The notes: generated by a model not told the origin, from the letters alone. DNA of 49,093 bases from Scopulibacillus daqui (GCF_016908855.1 NZ_JAFBER010000021.1:1-49093), one strand, 5' to 3'. Shown: positions 27,458 to 37,570, counted from the first letter of the stretch. Translations and numbers: made by a program.

Positions 27458-27487
27458 TAGTATGGTCTTAATGCACTTTTTTTATTC
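27458..27487 (-). promoter_or_regulatory. Sigma-G promoter of fin
   Basis: Minus strand GAATA, exactly 18 bases, CATACTA: a complete match to the forespore sigma-G consensus (GHATR, N18, CATnHTA). It overlaps the pth stop codon by two bases and fits the role of Fin in the sigma-F to sigma-G switch. Confidence 0.7.
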
Positions 27488-28046
27488 AGCTATTAAAGCG
27501 ATTCATAACGAGATCGAATGGATGTTTTGTCCAGTACACACAAGCTTCCTGAGCCTTTTTAATCACTTGAGAAATCGTGTCCATTTCGTCTTCGCCAAAG
27601 CGCTGCAATACATAGTCAATAACGGGCTGTCTGCCGTCCGGTCTGCCAATGCCGACTCTGATTCTTTTAAAATCTTGGGTTCCTAAATGGGCAATCAATG
27701 ATTTTATGCCGTTATGCCCGCCGGCACTGCCTTTTTGTCGAAGTCTTATTTTTCCAACTGCCAAGTCCATGTCATCATAAATGACGAGTAAATCGTCCAT
27801 TGATAATTTATAGAAGTTCATTAAAGGGGCAACGGCTTCACCGGACAAATTCATGTAAGTCAAAGGTTTTACAAGAAGAACATCTTCGTTATTAATCTTC
27901 CCTTTTCCATATAATGCATTAAACTTTGTTTTTGTTAAAGGCAGCTGGTGCTGTTCTGATAAAGCATCAATCACTTCAAAGCCTATATTATGTCTTGTGT
28001 GCTCATATTTAGAACCTGGATTCCCTAAACCAACGATAAGTTTCAA
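27486..28046 (-). CDS. pth: Peptidyl-tRNA hydrolase
   Basis: Recycles peptidyl-tRNA dropped from ribosomes; known as SpoVC in B. subtilis. The 186-residue protein shows VGLGNPG, the catalytic His in TRHNIGF, KPLTYMNLSGEA, VIYDDMDLAVGKIRLRQKGSAGGHNG and the RIRVGIGRP motif. I use a TTG start at 28046, nine bases after GAGGAG and giving MKLIVGLGNPG like relatives; an ATG seven codons upstream has no ribosome site. Order ctc-pth-fin-mfd is conserved. Confidence 0.95.
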   Translation of the reverse strand: MKLIVGLGNPGSKYEHTRHNIGFEVIDALSEQHQLPLTKTKFNALYGKGKINNEDVLLVKPLTYMNLSGEAVAPLMNFYKLSMDDLLVIYDDMDLAVGKIRLRQKGSAGGHNGIKSLIAHLGTQDFKRIRVGIGRPDGRQPVIDYVLQRFGEDEMDTISQVIKKAQEACVYWTKHPFDLVMNRFNS

Positions 28047-28095
28047 TATAAGGCACTCCTCATGCAAAATTAAAAATCATGATACATAGTTAAAC

Positions 28096-28118
28096 GGCGC
28101 AACCTAACAGGTTGCGCC
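28096..28118 (-). repeat. Hairpin after ctc, weak terminator
   Basis: Perfect 9-bp inverted repeat GGCGCAACC/GGTTGCGCC with a 5-base loop, 16 bases past the ctc stop. On the minus strand it is followed by GTTTAAC rather than a T run, so termination would be weak and pth may be reached by read-through. Confidence 0.6.
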
Positions 28119-28133
28119 TGTTGTTTAAAATAT

Positions 28134-28769
28134 TTACTCTTCGTCTCCGTTGCCGCCTGAACCTTTTTCATTAATGACTTCCGGCTCTTCCGGCGCATCA
28201 TCATCTGTTTCCTCTTTAAGCGTTGTCGGAGGCTGAATTGAGGCAATGACATCATTTTCATCATTAAGCACTTCTACATCAAGCTTATCCGAAATATCGG
28301 CAACCCTTATTGAATCGCCAATCTTGAGTTCGGAGATATCCGCTTCAATATGATTTGGAATATTGGAAGGCAGCGCTCTTACATTTAACTCAACCAGCGA
28401 CTGCTCAACGATCCCGCCTTCTTTCTCGCCGACGGATTCCCCCTTTAATGTTACAGGAACAAGCGTATCGACTTCAGATTTCATATCGATTTTTACAAAA
28501 TCAATATGAACAATTTCATCTTTTAAATGGTCAAATTGGATATCATGCGCCATAACAGAATAAGCCTGGCCATTATCCAATTCTAATTTAATAATAGCAT
28601 TGCGTCCTTCGTTCCTTAATAGACGCAGCATATCGCCTTCATCCACTGCAATCGTTTGATTGCTGATATCTTTTCCGTATACAATAGCAGGTATCTTTCC
28701 TTTACGCCTTAAACCTTTCGTTATTGACTTTTTCTTTTTATCACGATTAATAACGTTCAAAGTTGACAT
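28134..28769 (-). CDS. ctc: Ribosomal protein L25/general stress protein Ctc
   Basis: L25 of the TL5/Ctc type, bound to 5S rRNA in the 50S subunit. The N-terminal L25 domain (about 1-95: KKSITKGLRRKGKIPAIVYGKD) is followed by the Ctc C-terminal beta domain (about 96-185) and an acidic tail rich in Glu and Asp. Length is 211 residues (B. subtilis 204). The ATG follows GGGAG. In B. subtilis ctc is a sigma-B stress gene, and a sigma-B-like promoter lies just upstream here. Confidence 0.95.
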   Translation of the reverse strand: MSTLNVINRDKKKKSITKGLRRKGKIPAIVYGKDISNQTIAVDEGDMLRLLRNEGRNAIIKLELDNGQAYSVMAHDIQFDHLKDEIVHIDFVKIDMKSEVDTLVPVTLKGESVGEKEGGIVEQSLVELNVRALPSNIPNHIEADISELKIGDSIRVADISDKLDVEVLNDENDVIASIQPPTTLKEETDDDAPEEPEVINEKGSGGNGDEE

Positions 28770-28797
28770 AAAGACACTCCCTTTCTATTATATACTC

Positions 28798-28823
28798 TTA
28801 CCCTATTTCTATCAGTTTCAAAC
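28798..28823 (-). promoter_or_regulatory. Sigma-B-type promoter of ctc
   Basis: Minus strand GTTTGA, 14-base spacer, GGGTAA, close to the general-stress sigma-B consensus (GTTTAA, 12-15, GGGTAT). Located about 30 bases before the ctc start, as for B. subtilis ctc. Confidence 0.65.
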
Positions 28824-28828
28824 CTATA

Positions 28829-29779
28829 TTAATCAAACAATTTGCTTACAGATAATTTTTCGTGGACACGAATGACGGCTTCGCCTAAAAGCGGCGCTAC
28901 TGACAACGGAGTAATCTTATCAATTTGCTTTTGTTCCGGCAATGGAATGGTATTTGTTACAACTAATTCACTGATGCAGGAATTATCAATTCTTTCAATG
29001 GCAGGACCTGAAAGTACGGGATGGGTGCAACAAGCAAATACTTTCTTAGCGCCATTTTCAATTAAAGCATTCGCAGCCAAAGTGATCGTTCCAGCCGTAT
29101 CAATAATATCATCAATGATAATCGCTGTTTTTCCTTCAATATTGCCTATGATATTCATAACTTCGGCAACATTAGGCTTCGGTCTTCTTTTATCAATAAT
29201 AGCAATCGGCGCTTTTAAGCGGTCAGCCATTTTTCTTGCTCTTGTTACGCCGCCATGGTCAGGCGATACAACAACTATGTCGTTTAACTCTTTTGTTAAG
29301 AAATAATCTGATAAAATTGGTACACCAAGCAAATTATCAACAGGAATATCAAAGAATCCTTGAATTTGAGTGGCATGTAGATCCATTGTAATGACCCGGG
29401 TTGCGCCCGCAGTTTCTAATAAATTTGCGATTAATTTGGCCGTAATAGGCTCTCTCGCCCGGGCTTTTCGATCCTGACGGGCATATCCGTAATATGGAAG
29501 GACCACATTAATTGTTCTAGCAGATGCCCTTTTTAAAGCATCAATCATAATGAGAAGTTCCATTATATGCTTATTAACAGGATCGCATGTGGATTGAATG
29601 ACATAAACGTCACAACCGCGAACACTTTCCTCAATATTAATTTGAATTTCCCCGTCGCTGAATGATGACACTGAACACTTGCCAAGATTGATGCCTATAT
29701 GTTCAGCCATCTCTTTAGCTAATTCCCGGTTTGAATTCAGAGAAAAAACTTTTAAATTTGGATCTAAATAACTGGCCAT
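28829..29779 (-). CDS. prs: Ribose-phosphate pyrophosphokinase (PRPP synthase)
   Basis: Makes PRPP from ribose 5-phosphate and ATP for purine, pyrimidine, His and Trp synthesis. The 316 residues include the flexible-loop segment [20 protein letters not shown], the divalent-metal motif VVSPDHGG and the PRPP loop [11 protein letters not shown], all class I features. The ATG follows GGAGGG. It starts 20 bases after glmU in a glmU-prs operon, the usual Bacillus pairing. PurR in this window senses its product in B. subtilis. Confidence 0.98.
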   Translation of the reverse strand: MASYLDPNLKVFSLNSNRELAKEMAEHIGINLGKCSVSSFSDGEIQINIEESVRGCDVYVIQSTCDPVNKHIMELLIMIDALKRASARTINVVLPYYGYARQDRKARAREPITAKLIANLLETAGATRVITMDLHATQIQGFFDIPVDNLLGVPILSDYFLTKELNDIVVVSPDHGGVTRARKMADRLKAPIAIIDKRRPKPNVAEVMNIIGNIEGKTAIIIDDIIDTAGTITLAANALIENGAKKVFACCTHPVLSGPAIERIDNSCISELVVTNTIPLPEQKQIDKITPLSVAPLLGEAVIRVHEKLSVSKLFD

Positions 29780-29799
29780 TCTTATGGTCCCTCCGTCGC

Positions 29800-31173
29800 T
29801 TATTTCTTTAAATTTAACTTTTCGACATAATTTTCTTTGTTCACTTGACGCGATCTGGCAATAGCAAGCGCTTTGTCATTAACCGTGCTGGTAATCGTAG
29901 AGCCTGCGGCCACAAACGCGTCTTTGCCAACCGTTACTGGAGCTACAAGATTTACATTACAGCCGATAAATGCCCCATCTTCAATTTTGGTTAAGTGTTT
30001 ATTCTTACCGTCATAATTAACTGTAATTGAGCCGCAGCCCAAATTAACGCCGCTGCCCACTTCAGCATCGCCTACATAGCTAAGGTGAGAAGCTTTGCTT
30101 CCGTCGCCGACAGTTGACTTTTTCACCTCAACAAAGTTGCCGATTTTGACTTCATGTCCAATTTTGGAAAGCGGGCGTATATGTGCAAACGGTCCAATAT
30201 TAACATCGTCGCCGATTTGGCTGTCATGGACGACAGATTGTTTAATGTGCGTCCTGCTGCCTATTTCACTGTCTTTGATTTCTGTATATGGGCCGATTAT
30301 ACAGTTTCCGGCTATCTTTGTCTCGCCCTTAATCGTGGTGCCCGGGTAAATGGTTGTATCGCTGCCGATAACAGCATCCGCTGAAATGTAAGTATCATCA
30401 GGATTAATGATTGTTACACCTTGTCTCATATGATACTCATTGATTCTTTTTCTCATAAATGATTCCGCTTGTGATAGGGCTATTCTATCATTAACGCCGA
30501 TCGTTTCTTCAAAGGCATCAGCCATAAAGGCGGCAATTTTTTCGCCTTCATTCTGCAGAATTTCAATGACATCCGGTAAGTAATATTCGCCTTGAACATT
30601 ATTATTATTTACCTTTTCGAGCGAATGAAATAGCTTTTGATTATCAAAGCAGTAAATGCCTGTATTAATTTCTTTAATTTCTTTTTCTTGCGGCAAGGCA
30701 TCCTTATCTTCAACAATCCGTTCAACCAGCTGATTTTCATTGCGGATGACTCTGCCATAACCTGAAGGATTTTCAGCGAAAGCTGTTAAAATCGTTGCGG
30801 CAGCTGCTTCTTTTTCATGATGGCTTAAAAGGGCATCAATCGTCTCCCTCTGAATAAGAGGCGTGTCCCCGCAAAGGACAACCGTTGTTCCCTCAAGCCC
30901 TTTAAGAGCATCAGCAGCCTGCTTAACAGCATGTGCAGTTCCTAATTGTTCCGCCTGGAGGGCATATTCTACTGAATTTCCGAGCTGTTCCTTGACAGCT
31001 TCAGCACCGTGGCCTATGATAGTAACAATCTTTTCAAAATTTAAACCGCTTACTTGATCCACTATGTGTTGAATCATTGGCTTTCCGCAAACAGGGTGCA
31101 ATACTTTGTATAGTTTTGACTTCATTCTTGTCCCTTGGCCGGCAGCAAGAATGACAGCGTAACGCTTAGACAT
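29800..31173 (-). CDS. glmU: Bifunctional N-acetylglucosamine-1-phosphate uridyltransferase/glucosamine-1-phosphate acetyltransferase
   Basis: Makes UDP-GlcNAc for peptidoglycan and teichoic acids. The N-terminal pyrophosphorylase begins with [11 protein letters not shown] and has GDTPLI; the C-terminal left-handed beta helix (about 250-440) shows hexapeptide repeats and the acetyl-transfer residues in the [11 protein letters not shown] region. The start at 31173 (MSKRYAV, 457 residues) lies 6 bases after GGAGGT; an upstream ATG seven codons away has no ribosome site. Confidence 0.97.
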   Translation of the reverse strand: MSKRYAVILAAGQGTRMKSKLYKVLHPVCGKPMIQHIVDQVSGLNFEKIVTIIGHGAEAVKEQLGNSVEYALQAEQLGTAHAVKQAADALKGLEGTTVVLCGDTPLIQRETIDALLSHHEKEAAAATILTAFAENPSGYGRVIRNENQLVERIVEDKDALPQEKEIKEINTGIYCFDNQKLFHSLEKVNNNNVQGEYYLPDVIEILQNEGEKIAAFMADAFEETIGVNDRIALSQAESFMRKRINEYHMRQGVTIINPDDTYISADAVIGSDTTIYPGTTIKGETKIAGNCIIGPYTEIKDSEIGSRTHIKQSVVHDSQIGDDVNIGPFAHIRPLSKIGHEVKIGNFVEVKKSTVGDGSKASHLSYVGDAEVGSGVNLGCGSITVNYDGKNKHLTKIEDGAFIGCNVNLVAPVTVGKDAFVAAGSTITSTVNDKALAIARSRQVNKENYVEKLNLKK

Positions 31174-31264
31174 TTGGAGACCTCCATTGTACACATGTTA
31201 AAAACTTATGAATACTTTTCTAACTGTTTGAATATCTATGATAAATACCTTTTCATCCATTATG

Positions 31265-31293
31265 ACTATAGCTCAAATAAAGTGTTTTTTCAA
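31265..31293 (-). promoter_or_regulatory. glmU-prs promoter (sigma-A)
   Basis: Minus strand TTGAAA, 17-base spacer, TATAGT, positioned right after the spoVG terminator and about 90 bases before the glmU start. Confidence 0.6.
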
Positions 31294-31300
31294 GAAAACC

Positions 31301-31347
31301 CAAAAAAAGAGAAAGGAACCCAATAACAAAAATTAGGTTCCTTTCTC
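31301..31347 (-). terminator. spoVG terminator
   Basis: Minus strand 12-bp stem GAGAAAGGAACC/GGTTCCTTTCTC (arms 31336-31347 and 31309-31320) followed by seven T. It is only 11 bases past the spoVG stop and clearly isolates spoVG from glmU. Confidence 0.92.
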
Positions 31348-31358
31348 CTTTTTTAACC

Positions 31359-31649
31359 TTATGAAGCACCCGCTTCTTCGTAAGCGGATTCAACTTCACC
31401 TACACGCTGGTATTCTTCCAATACCGCCGTTTGTATTTTTTCACGAGTATTTGACGTGATTGGGTGAGCGATATCGCGAAACTCACCGTCTGGAGTGCGC
31501 TTGCTAGGCATAGCTACAAACATCCCGTTATTTCCGTCGATAACACGAATATCATGGACAACAAATTCGTTGTCAATTGTAATTGAAGCAATGGCCTTCA
31601 TACGTCCGTCAGTATTCACACGACGTAATCTTACATCTGTTACTTCCAT
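31359..31649 (-). CDS. spoVG: Septation/sporulation regulator SpoVG
   Basis: A 96-residue SpoVG-family protein ([39 protein letters not shown]...[21 protein letters not shown]). Family members bind nucleic acid and, in B. subtilis, affect asymmetric septation. The gene is flanked by a sigma-H promoter and a strong terminator, so it is monocistronic. Repression by AbrB, known in B. subtilis, is likely because the promoter region is very AT-rich. Confidence 0.96.
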   Translation of the reverse strand: MEVTDVRLRRVNTDGRMKAIASITIDNEFVVHDIRVIDGNNGMFVAMPSKRTPDGEFRDIAHPITSNTREKIQTAVLEEYQRVGEVESAYEEAGAS

Positions 31650-31691
31650 TTTTAGGCACCACCTTTTACCATAAATAAGAGACTATAACAA

Positions 31692-31720
31692 TCATTCAAC
31701 AAAAAGTGGCTAAATCCTTC
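31692..31720 (-). promoter_or_regulatory. Sigma-H promoter of spoVG
   Basis: Minus strand GAAGGATTT (perfect RnAGGAwww -35) and GTTGAATGA (8 of 9 to RnnGAATww); the 14 bases between GGATTT and GAAT match what I recall of B. subtilis spoVG. It initiates about 40 bases before the spoVG start. Confidence 0.75.
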
Positions 31721-31770
31721 AACAAAATGAAAAAAGTCAAAATTTTTATGACAGATGTGATTCTTTCTTC

Positions 31771-32145
31771 CTATTTCACAAGAGCTATAACTTCCATTTC
31801 AATCTTTACATCTTTAGGAAGCCTCGAAACTTCAACACAAGAACGGGCTGGAAGGTGTTGATTGAAATATGTGCCATAAATTTCGTTAATTGTTGGAAAG
31901 TCATTCATGTCTTTAATAAATAACGTTGTCTTTACAACAGTATCTAATGAAGCTCCGGCGCTTTCTAATACAGCTTTAATATTTGAAAAAACTTGGTGAA
32001 CCTGTTCCTCAAGATTTTCACTTGCCAATTCGCCGTTTGGACGAAGAGGGATCTGTCCGGAGCTGTAAAAAATATTATTAACAATGACTCCTTGAGAATA
32101 TGGTCCGATTGCAGCCGGAGCTGAGACAGTATGGGTTGATTTCAC
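31771..32145 (-). CDS. ridA: RidA family reactive enamine/imine deaminase (YabJ)
   Basis: Hydrolyses reactive 2-aminoacrylate-type intermediates released by PLP enzymes. The 124-residue protein starts [18 protein letters not shown] and ends with the signature [23 protein letters not shown], which contains the substrate-binding Arg and the conserved Glu. The GTG start at 32145 follows AAGGAGG by 7 bases and matches the family start. The frame stays open for 32 more codons upstream, with a second GGAGG-TTG pair, so a longer form cannot be excluded. Position after purR is that of B. subtilis yabJ. Confidence 0.93.
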   Translation of the reverse strand: MKSTHTVSAPAAIGPYSQGVIVNNIFYSSGQIPLRPNGELASENLEEQVHQVFSNIKAVLESAGASLDTVVKTTLFIKDMNDFPTINEIYGTYFNQHLPARSCVEVSRLPKDVKIEMEVIALVK

Positions 32146-32329
32146 ATTATTTCCTCCTTGCAGCTTGTCTAAAGAGATGGGGATAATTGGCGAATGAGCG
32201 ATGTTGTCATGTATGAAGAGGTCTCCCGTTCTTTTATTCAAAACAACTGTCCTCCACTCATCGCCGCTTGCAGCCGTTTGAAACTTTTATTCGGCTGCTT
32301 CGCCAATATTTATTCCGCTTTTGGGCTCG

Positions 32330-33169
32330 TTATTTCGAGAAGATGCGTTCGTTGTAGTATTGAAAGTAGTTGCCATGTTCAATAACAAACTTTTCTTCTT
32401 CCTCCGTCATAGATAATTTTAAAAGTGATAAGTAATTATCTACAAGCTTTGGTTCTTCACTTTTTGTTTCGACCAGAACAGCCATTCCAGCAACTTCAGC
32501 ATCAAACTCCTTAAGTAAATTCGCCATGCCTTTCATTGTTCCTCCAGCTTTCATAAAATCGTCAATAATTAATACTTTTGAACCGGGGATTAAACTCCTT
32601 CTAGGCAAAACCATAGTTTGTATGCGTTTTGACGAACCAGAAACGTAATTGATGCTTACAGTGGAGCCTTCAGTGACTTTAATGCTTCGTCTGACGATAA
32701 TGACCGGAACGTTAAGTTGAGAAGCCGCTGCAAACGCCAAAGGAATCCCTTTGGTTTCCATTGTCATGACAACATCAATGGAATGGCTGGAATAGACAGA
32801 AGCAATCATTTTGCCAATCTCGTTGATGAAAGATGGCTGCCCAAGGATATCCGTCATGTATAAATAACCGCCAGGCAACAAACGATCGGTTTGTGATAAT
32901 TGTTCACTTAACAATCGCAAAAAGGCTTCAGCATCCTTTTTATCCATGAATGGAATATATTTCACGCCGCCGGAAGCACCGGCAATCGTCTCTAACCGTC
33001 CTATGCCCTGTGATTCAAAATTTTCTTTGACGATGCTTAAATCTTCGCTGATAGACGACTTCGCTGAATCATAACGATCTGAAAAATAGGAAAGCGAAAC
33101 AATTTGATGCGGATGTTGCAATAAATAGCCGGTCATATCAATTAACCTGCTGCTTCGCTTAAGCTTCAT
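32330..33169 (-). CDS. purR: Purine operon repressor PurR
   Basis: PRPP-responsive repressor of purine genes in Gram-positive bacteria. The N-terminal winged helix (about 1-75, LKRSSRLIDMTGYLLQHPH...SSISEDLSIVK) is followed by a phosphoribosyltransferase-like domain with LIIDDFMKAGGTMKG, the PRPP site. The start at 33169 lies six bases after GGAGG (279 residues); ATGs two and six codons upstream sit in or before the ribosome site. A single CCGAAC PurBox-like element lies upstream. Confidence 0.96.
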   Translation of the reverse strand: MKLKRSSRLIDMTGYLLQHPHQIVSLSYFSDRYDSAKSSISEDLSIVKENFESQGIGRLETIAGASGGVKYIPFMDKKDAEAFLRLLSEQLSQTDRLLPGGYLYMTDILGQPSFINEIGKMIASVYSSHSIDVVMTMETKGIPLAFAAASQLNVPVIIVRRSIKVTEGSTVSINYVSGSSKRIQTMVLPRRSLIPGSKVLIIDDFMKAGGTMKGMANLLKEFDAEVAGMAVLVETKSEEPKLVDNYLSLLKLSMTEEEEKFVIEHGNYFQYYNERIFSK

Positions 33170-33220
33170 TTTCATCCTCCAAATCAAGTGTTACTTAAAA
33201 GAGGTTAAATCTTCTCCTCA

Positions 33221-33272
33221 CTCCGAACACGTACTTAAATTAAATCTTACACCTACAGTATGGTTTATTCAA
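33221..33272 (-). promoter_or_regulatory. Possible purR promoter with a PurBox-like element
   Basis: Minus strand TTGAAT (33267-33272), 17-base spacer, TAAGAT (33244-33249), overlapping the ispE stop. Just downstream the plus strand reads CCGAAC (33223-33228), the core of a PurBox. Only one box is seen, so PurR autoregulation is a suggestion. Confidence 0.35.
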
Positions 33273-34134
33273 GCTGTTCCATTCCACCGCACAAGTGAAC
33301 AGCATATACATAAGGACAATATCCTTTAAGACTGTTATAAATTCTTTGCATTCTGGATTCATAGCGTGTTAAGCCAAATACAGTTGGTCCGCTTCCGCTC
33401 ATTAATACACCATCAGCGCCCATTTGTTTCATATGTTCTTTAATTTGGCTCACTTCTTGGACTTTAGAGAGCGTCACCGATTCTAGTGTATTGCCTAATA
33501 AGGCGCAAATCTTTAAGTAATCCTGATTTTCGATAGCTTTTACCATTCCCTCAACATCCGGATGAGGCGCTGTACTTAATGACAATGACCTGTAAATTTC
33601 AGCTGTTGATACAGATACTGAGGGTTTCGCTAATATGACCCAGCAAGGCGGCGGGGAAGCAATTGGAGTTAATTTTTCGCCCCGGCCGGCAGCTATTGCG
33701 GTACCGCCAATGACACAAAAAGGAACATCTGAACCTACTTTCGCTCCAAGATCCATCATTTCCTCAATTGACATTTTCAGATCCCACATTTTATTTAAAG
33801 CGCGAATGGTGGCCGCTGCATCGCTGCTGCCGCCGGCTAACCCTGCTGCTACAGGAATTTCCTTTGAAATATTAATCATAACGCCTTGACGGATGTTATA
33901 TTTTTTCTTAATCAGCTGGGCGGCTTGGTAAGCGAAGTTTCTTTCATCTTCCGGCACAAAAGCAGCAGAAGAATTGATTTTTATTTGATCTGTATCCAAC
34001 GCCGTACATTCTATTCTGTCACATAGGTCAATCGTGGTCATGACCATATTCACTTCATGGAAGCCGTCATTTCTTTTTCCGATAACGTCTAGAGATAAGT
34101 TGATTTTAGCTGGCGCCCTCTCAATGACTTTCAC
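33265..34134 (-). CDS. ispE: 4-diphosphocytidyl-2-C-methyl-D-erythritol kinase
   Basis: GHMP-family kinase of the MEP isoprenoid pathway. Signatures: [11 protein letters not shown] near the N-terminus with the catalytic Lys, the ATP loop [15 protein letters not shown], and a C-terminal [10 protein letters not shown]. Length is 289 residues. The start codon is GTG, four bases after GGGGGAC, giving [13 protein letters not shown] like relatives. It sits between sspF and purR in the conserved order. Confidence 0.96.
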   Translation of the reverse strand: MKVIERAPAKINLSLDVIGKRNDGFHEVNMVMTTIDLCDRIECTALDTDQIKINSSAAFVPEDERNFAYQAAQLIKKKYNIRQGVMINISKEIPVAAGLAGGSSDAAATIRALNKMWDLKMSIEEMMDLGAKVGSDVPFCVIGGTAIAAGRGEKLTPIASPPPCWVILAKPSVSVSTAEIYRSLSLSTAPHPDVEGMVKAIENQDYLKICALLGNTLESVTLSKVQEVSQIKEHMKQMGADGVLMSGSGPTVFGLTRYESRMQRIYNSLKGYCPYVYAVHLCGGMEQLE

Positions 34135-34174
34135 ATTTGTCCCCCGCTTCGATTAATTTTCCTTATATTAATAT

Positions 34175-34208
34175 AAAAAATAAAAAGCCGGAGCACAAGG
34201 CTCCGGCT
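34175..34208 (-). terminator. sspF terminator
   Basis: Minus strand AGCCGGAGC/GCTCCGGCT stem (arms 34200-34208 and 34186-34194) followed by TTTTATTTTTT. It ends 9 bases after the sspF stop. Confidence 0.9.
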
Positions 34209-34216
34209 GCTCAACA

Positions 34217-34399
34217 TTATTTATTATCATTTTTCAGCATTTGCTCTTCTGCCATTTCAATGGCTCTTTTAACCATATTTCCGGCGTCGCGGGCTCGAAT
34301 GCCGCCCCAACCTTCCTTTTGTACGGTCTCATAAAAACCGAGCTCTTTTGCTATTTCTTCTTTCAATTCATCGGACATAATGCCACGGCGTCTGCCCAT
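34217..34399 (-). CDS. sspF: Small acid-soluble spore protein SspF (alpha/beta-type-like)
   Basis: A 60-residue DNA-binding spore protein. [51 protein letters not shown] matches B. subtilis SspF almost along its length, including the [17 protein letters not shown] helix-turn-helix of the SASP family. Start at 34399 (AAGGGGG ten bases upstream); ten in-frame codons further upstream are not supported. No clear sigma-G promoter could be picked out of the AT-rich upstream stretch. Confidence 0.94.
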   Translation of the reverse strand: MGRRRGIMSDELKEEIAKELGFYETVQKEGWGGIRARDAGNMVKRAIEMAEEQMLKNDNK

Positions 34400-34581
34400 A
34401 GCAAGCCAGCCCCCTTCAATGTTGAGCATTTTTATTATTTGAAGAGAACGGACGTTATATGAATGACTAATTCAGCCAAGATTTATATAATAAGGCATAA
34501 AAGCCAGCTCCTGCGCCGCAGATTATTCATAGAGGCCGAACCTGCTTCCTGCCGCAGCTATTTGCGGCCGCCATCTCAGGA

Positions 34582-34620
34582 CAACAAAAAACAGCAAGTG
34601 GGCTTACTGGCCGCTTGCTG
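34582..34620 (-). terminator. veg terminator overlapping its 3' end
   Basis: Minus strand CAGCAAG/CTTGCTG stem (arms 34614-34620 and 34592-34598) followed by six T. The 5' arm lies within the last codons of veg, so coding and terminator sequences overlap. Confidence 0.75.
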
Positions 34621-34861
34621 CTGCTTCTTCTAGGAATGTAATTTCAACTGTTTCAGTCAAAACATCCGTATAGCTGTATGATACCCTTTCATAAGCATTG
34701 GTGTCTTTGTCAAGCTTAATAATGAATACAGATGGATAGGTTTCTTCTAAAACACCTTCGCGTTGAATCGTTTTTCGTCTGCCGCCATTTGCTTTTAAAG
34801 CTAAACGTTTTCCGACTCTTTCATCTAAAGCGCACTTGATATCTTTAATGGTTTTTCCCAT
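34604..34861 (-). CDS. veg: Veg protein (biofilm-related, strongly expressed)
   Basis: An 85-residue DUF1021 protein: [30 protein letters not shown] and the SVFIIKLD segment are diagnostic. In B. subtilis Veg stimulates biofilm genes by countering SinR. The molecular mechanism is not visible in the sequence. Two consensus sigma-A promoters and a GAGGTGG ribosome site predict high expression. Confidence 0.94.
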   Translation of the reverse strand: MGKTIKDIKCALDERVGKRLALKANGGRRKTIQREGVLEETYPSVFIIKLDKDTNAYERVSYSYTDVLTETVEITFLEEAAASGQ

Positions 34862-34887
34862 TTGAACAATCCACCTCGCTTAACCAA

Positions 34888-34916
34888 ATTATAACATTGT
34901 CATATCAAAATGTCAA
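34888..34916 (-). promoter_or_regulatory. veg promoter, proximal (sigma-A)
   Basis: Minus strand TTGACA, 17-base spacer, TATAAT: both hexamers and the spacing are ideal. It lies 27 bases before the veg start. Confidence 0.85.
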
Positions 34917-34936
34917 ACAAGATCAAAAAAGAAAAA

Positions 34937-34966
34937 ATTATATCAAGAATTGTGATATGTTGTCAA
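34937..34966 (-). promoter_or_regulatory. veg promoter, distal (sigma-A)
   Basis: Minus strand TTGACA, 18-base spacer, TATAAT, 50 bases upstream of the proximal veg promoter. The T/A-rich tract between them could serve the proximal one as an UP element. Confidence 0.8.
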
Positions 34967-35026
34967 TTATTATCGCTGTTAATGGTGATATTATGTGCAT
35001 AGCCTTAAATAAATATGTAATATCTC

Positions 35027-35905
35027 TTAATTTTTTTCAATTTGAGACGACGGATATGGCATGCCTGTTCGAAGTGATCCTCTTGTTTCCACTCCGCCGA
35101 GGCCATCGGAGCCGGACAGCGTGTTTCTTAAAACATCCCAAACATTTACATAATCCATAAATGACGTAAAACTAATTTTCGATACGAGGTAAACTGGATC
35201 TAAAGCGTGGATATTAATTCTTGTTGGTGAGCTGGCAAAGTTGGCGCCGGCCCGTATCAGCAATTCAAAATGGGATTGGCACGCGCCTGCAAAAATAACC
35301 AATTGATCTAGGTGAGGAAAAAGAAACCGAACCTCCTTAACTGTTCGGATAAAATGCGCCGAATGGCGATAAGCTTTAATGTCGTCCTCAGTTCCCTTAC
35401 TTTTCATATAGGCATCATGGCCTGTTAATACTAAAATATCTGGATGTATTTGCTGTACTAAGCGAGGAACTTTCTCAGGCATTTCTTCTTCTTTCATATG
35501 TTTGCCAAGCACTGGAACACCGAGTTTTTCATAGACCCGCAGACATTTTTTTAAGTAATGAGGATCACCGTCAATGTGAAGAACCCGGCCGGGCATTTCA
35601 AAATAAGCCGTACGCGAGCGATAGCCATTTGTCGAGGTATACTCTCTTTTGAGTTTAAGTTTTTGATAATCTTGCCGAAATAAACGATAGGAATGATCTT
35701 CAAGCTGACGCTTCTTTTTCTCGTGCATGCGCCGTTCATCTTCCGGTATTAAAGTTAAATCACTGATAGGCGAATCCGCATATAACCGAAGATCTTCTCC
35801 TGCTAATTCCGCTATTTCCTTATCTGGGTCGATTTTGACAACACGAAAGCAGATATCACACTTATAAGACAATCTTCCTACGATATCTCCAACAGTGATC
35901 TTCAT
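35027..35905 (-). CDS. yabG: Sporulation-specific protease YabG
   Basis: Processes spore coat proteins late in B. subtilis sporulation. The 292-residue protein has an N-terminal SH3-like segment (MKITVGDIVGRLSYKCDICFRV) and a peptidase domain with VLTGHDAY, YRHSAHFIRTVK and VIFAGACQSHFE; the His and Cys in these segments are candidate catalytic residues. It ends GLGGVETRGSLRTGMPYPS as relatives do. The ATG at 35905 is preceded by GAGGAGGATATCC; in-frame codons further upstream are not used. Confidence 0.94.
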   Translation of the reverse strand: MKITVGDIVGRLSYKCDICFRVVKIDPDKEIAELAGEDLRLYADSPISDLTLIPEDERRMHEKKKRQLEDHSYRLFRQDYQKLKLKREYTSTNGYRSRTAYFEMPGRVLHIDGDPHYLKKCLRVYEKLGVPVLGKHMKEEEMPEKVPRLVQQIHPDILVLTGHDAYMKSKGTEDDIKAYRHSAHFIRTVKEVRFLFPHLDQLVIFAGACQSHFELLIRAGANFASSPTRINIHALDPVYLVSKISFTSFMDYVNVWDVLRNTLSGSDGLGGVETRGSLRTGMPYPSSQIEKN

Positions 35906-36012
35906 GGATATCCTCCTCACATATACTGAGGCAACGCAACTAATGGCCTTAATATCAGCATATGCGGGGATTTCCAATTCATGATTATTATTTGGTATGC
36001 AATAGAATAGGG

Positions 36013-36062
36013 TGATACTGGCTTAAACATCTTATCCATGCGACAGCTTCAAACCAGTATCA
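36013..36062 (-). repeat. Inverted repeat between rsmA and yabG
   Basis: TGATACTGG (36013-36021) and CCAGTATCA (36054-36062) are perfect complements; with G-U pairs the stem can extend inward to about 15 pairs. No T run follows on either strand. It may slow RNA polymerase after rsmA or mark the 3' end of its mRNA. Confidence 0.5.
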
Positions 36063-36097
36063 ACAGCTATTTTTCCCGGAATTCTTGAACAGTTTCT

Positions 36098-37523
<1,426 letters not shown>

Positions 37524-37570
37524 AGAGACCTCCCGAACTCAAACTCATCACTTATTATTCCTCATGCTTA

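Noticed and set aside
28070-28264. 64-residue minus-strand frame rich in Met, Lys and Arg
   Set aside because: It is an alternative frame of the acidic 3' end of ctc and has no support of its own.
34400-34520. Sigma-G promoter for sspF
   Set aside because: CATATAA and CAAATAA strings are near matches, but no -35 fits 18 bases upstream.
35906-36000. Sigma-K promoter for yabG
   Set aside because: CATATGCTG is one base off the -10 pattern and no AC lies at the expected spacing.
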